A stretch of 5,189 nucleotides of DNA from Rhodanobacteraceae bacterium (GTDB lineage: Bacteria; Pseudomonadota; Gammaproteobacteria; Xanthomonadales; Rhodanobacteraceae), in the NCBI GenBank assembly GCA_025928735.1, contig JAICIW010000195.1, positions 1-5,189 of the forward strand, written 5' to 3'. A program made the position numbers and the translations under genes. Positions 4,830 through 5,189 of this stretch are shown piece after piece (within the stretch, counting starts at the first letter, position 1; every line of letters begins with the position of its first letter). The notes under the pieces were generated by a model. That model did not search any database. It was not told the origin of the DNA and saw nothing but the letters and a program-made list of their open reading frames with translations.

Positions 4830-5189
4830 TCACGTGCTGCCCCCGTGCTCGAGCGCGCGGATCTTCGGTTCCAGTTCCTTCGCGATCACGTCGGGCGTCA
4901 ATGGACCGATGTGCTTGTAACGGATGACGCCCTTCGCATCGATCAGGTAGGTCTCCGGCGCGCCGTATACGCCGAAGTTGATCGCGGTCTCGCCGGACTG
5001 GTCGGTGATTACCTCGTGGTACGGATTGCCGTGACGGTCCAGCCAGGCGCGCGCATCCTGGGGCGCGTCCTTGTAGTCGTAGCCGATCAGCGGAACACCG
5101 AACTTGTCGCGATAGGCCATCAGCACCGGATGCTCGTCGCCGCAGGCGAAGCACCAGCTCGCGAACACGTTGATCAGATACGGCTTGCC
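4830..5189 (-). CDS. ccmG: Thiol:disulfide oxidoreductase CcmG/DsbE (partial, 5' end missing)
   Basis: The last 119 codons and the stop are present, and the start lies beyond the right edge. The visible part opens with GKPYLINVFASWC. The thioredoxin-fold active site is WCFAC (Cys13 and Cys16 of the visible part), followed by DEHP, a residue pattern typical of CcmG. GVYGAPETYLID (73-84) holds the conserved cis-Pro loop and the GVxGxPE signature of CcmG, separating it from DsbA or generic TlpA proteins. CcmG is anchored in the inner membrane and reduces the haem-binding thiols of apocytochrome c together with CcmH. The missing part should be about 60-70 residues with the membrane anchor. An internal GTG at 5168 is not the start because conserved sequence continues upstream. 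The stop overlaps a GTG (4831-4833) in the ccmH frame. Confidence 0.93.
   Translation of the reverse strand, partial: GKPYLINVFASWCFACGDEHPVLMAYRDKFGVPLIGYDYKDAPQDARAWLDRHGNPYHEVITDQSGETAINFGVYGAPETYLIDAKGVIRYKHIGPLTPDVIAKELEPKIRALEHGGST

Overview
The window is high-GC, densely coded DNA from a gammaproteobacterium. The order Xanthomonadales, and most likely the Rhodanobacteraceae/Xanthomonadaceae branch, fits best. The MetX-family protein resembles the serine O-succinyltransferases of Xanthomonas and relatives. The cytochrome c maturation proteins look like those of the same order, and the intergenic repeats are of a type common there. This placement rests on recalled family resemblance, not on a search.

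Layout, left to right. (1) 1-319, minus: the first 106 codons of a T4-endonuclease-V-like pyrimidine-dimer glycosylase, cut by the window edge. (2) 359-445, minus: an intact tRNA-Leu(CAA) with encoded CCA and a good sigma70-type promoter at 458-486. (3) 649-1014, plus: a small secreted protein with two EF-hands, the only plus-strand gene. The 446-648 gap upstream of it shows the tRNA promoter and a clear ribosome binding site for this gene, but no convincing promoter for it. (4) 1047-1616, minus: a cysteine dioxygenase with what looks like a leaderless promoter. It converges on the EF-hand gene across only 32 bases, with no obvious terminator between them. (5) 1682-2797, minus: a serine O-succinyltransferase-type acyltransferase. 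(6) 2903-2998: a 96-base miniature repeat with 13-base inverted ends. (7) 3006-5189, minus: the distal end of a cytochrome c maturation operon, in transcription order ccmG (partial), ccmH, a 33-codon ORF, then ccmI.

Functionally there are two themes. One is sulfur amino acids: the acyltransferase activates serine for cysteine synthesis, and the dioxygenase next to it oxidises cysteine to cysteine sulfinate, so synthesis and disposal sit side by side on one strand. The other is System I cytochrome c assembly: CcmG and CcmH handle the thiols of the apocytochrome CXXCH motif, and CcmI holds the apocytochrome for haem ligation.

The most unusual part is the architecture of the ccm genes. A hairpin-rich intergenic repeat sits where ccmG and ccmH would normally touch. 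It leaves an open frame from a GTG that overlaps the ccmG stop straight into ccmH, as if it had inserted just inside the ccmH start. At the ccmH/ccmI boundary the junction is tandemly duplicated. This creates a tiny ORF with its own Shine-Dalgarno and start/stop overlaps, whose N-terminus copies CcmI and whose C-terminus copies CcmH.
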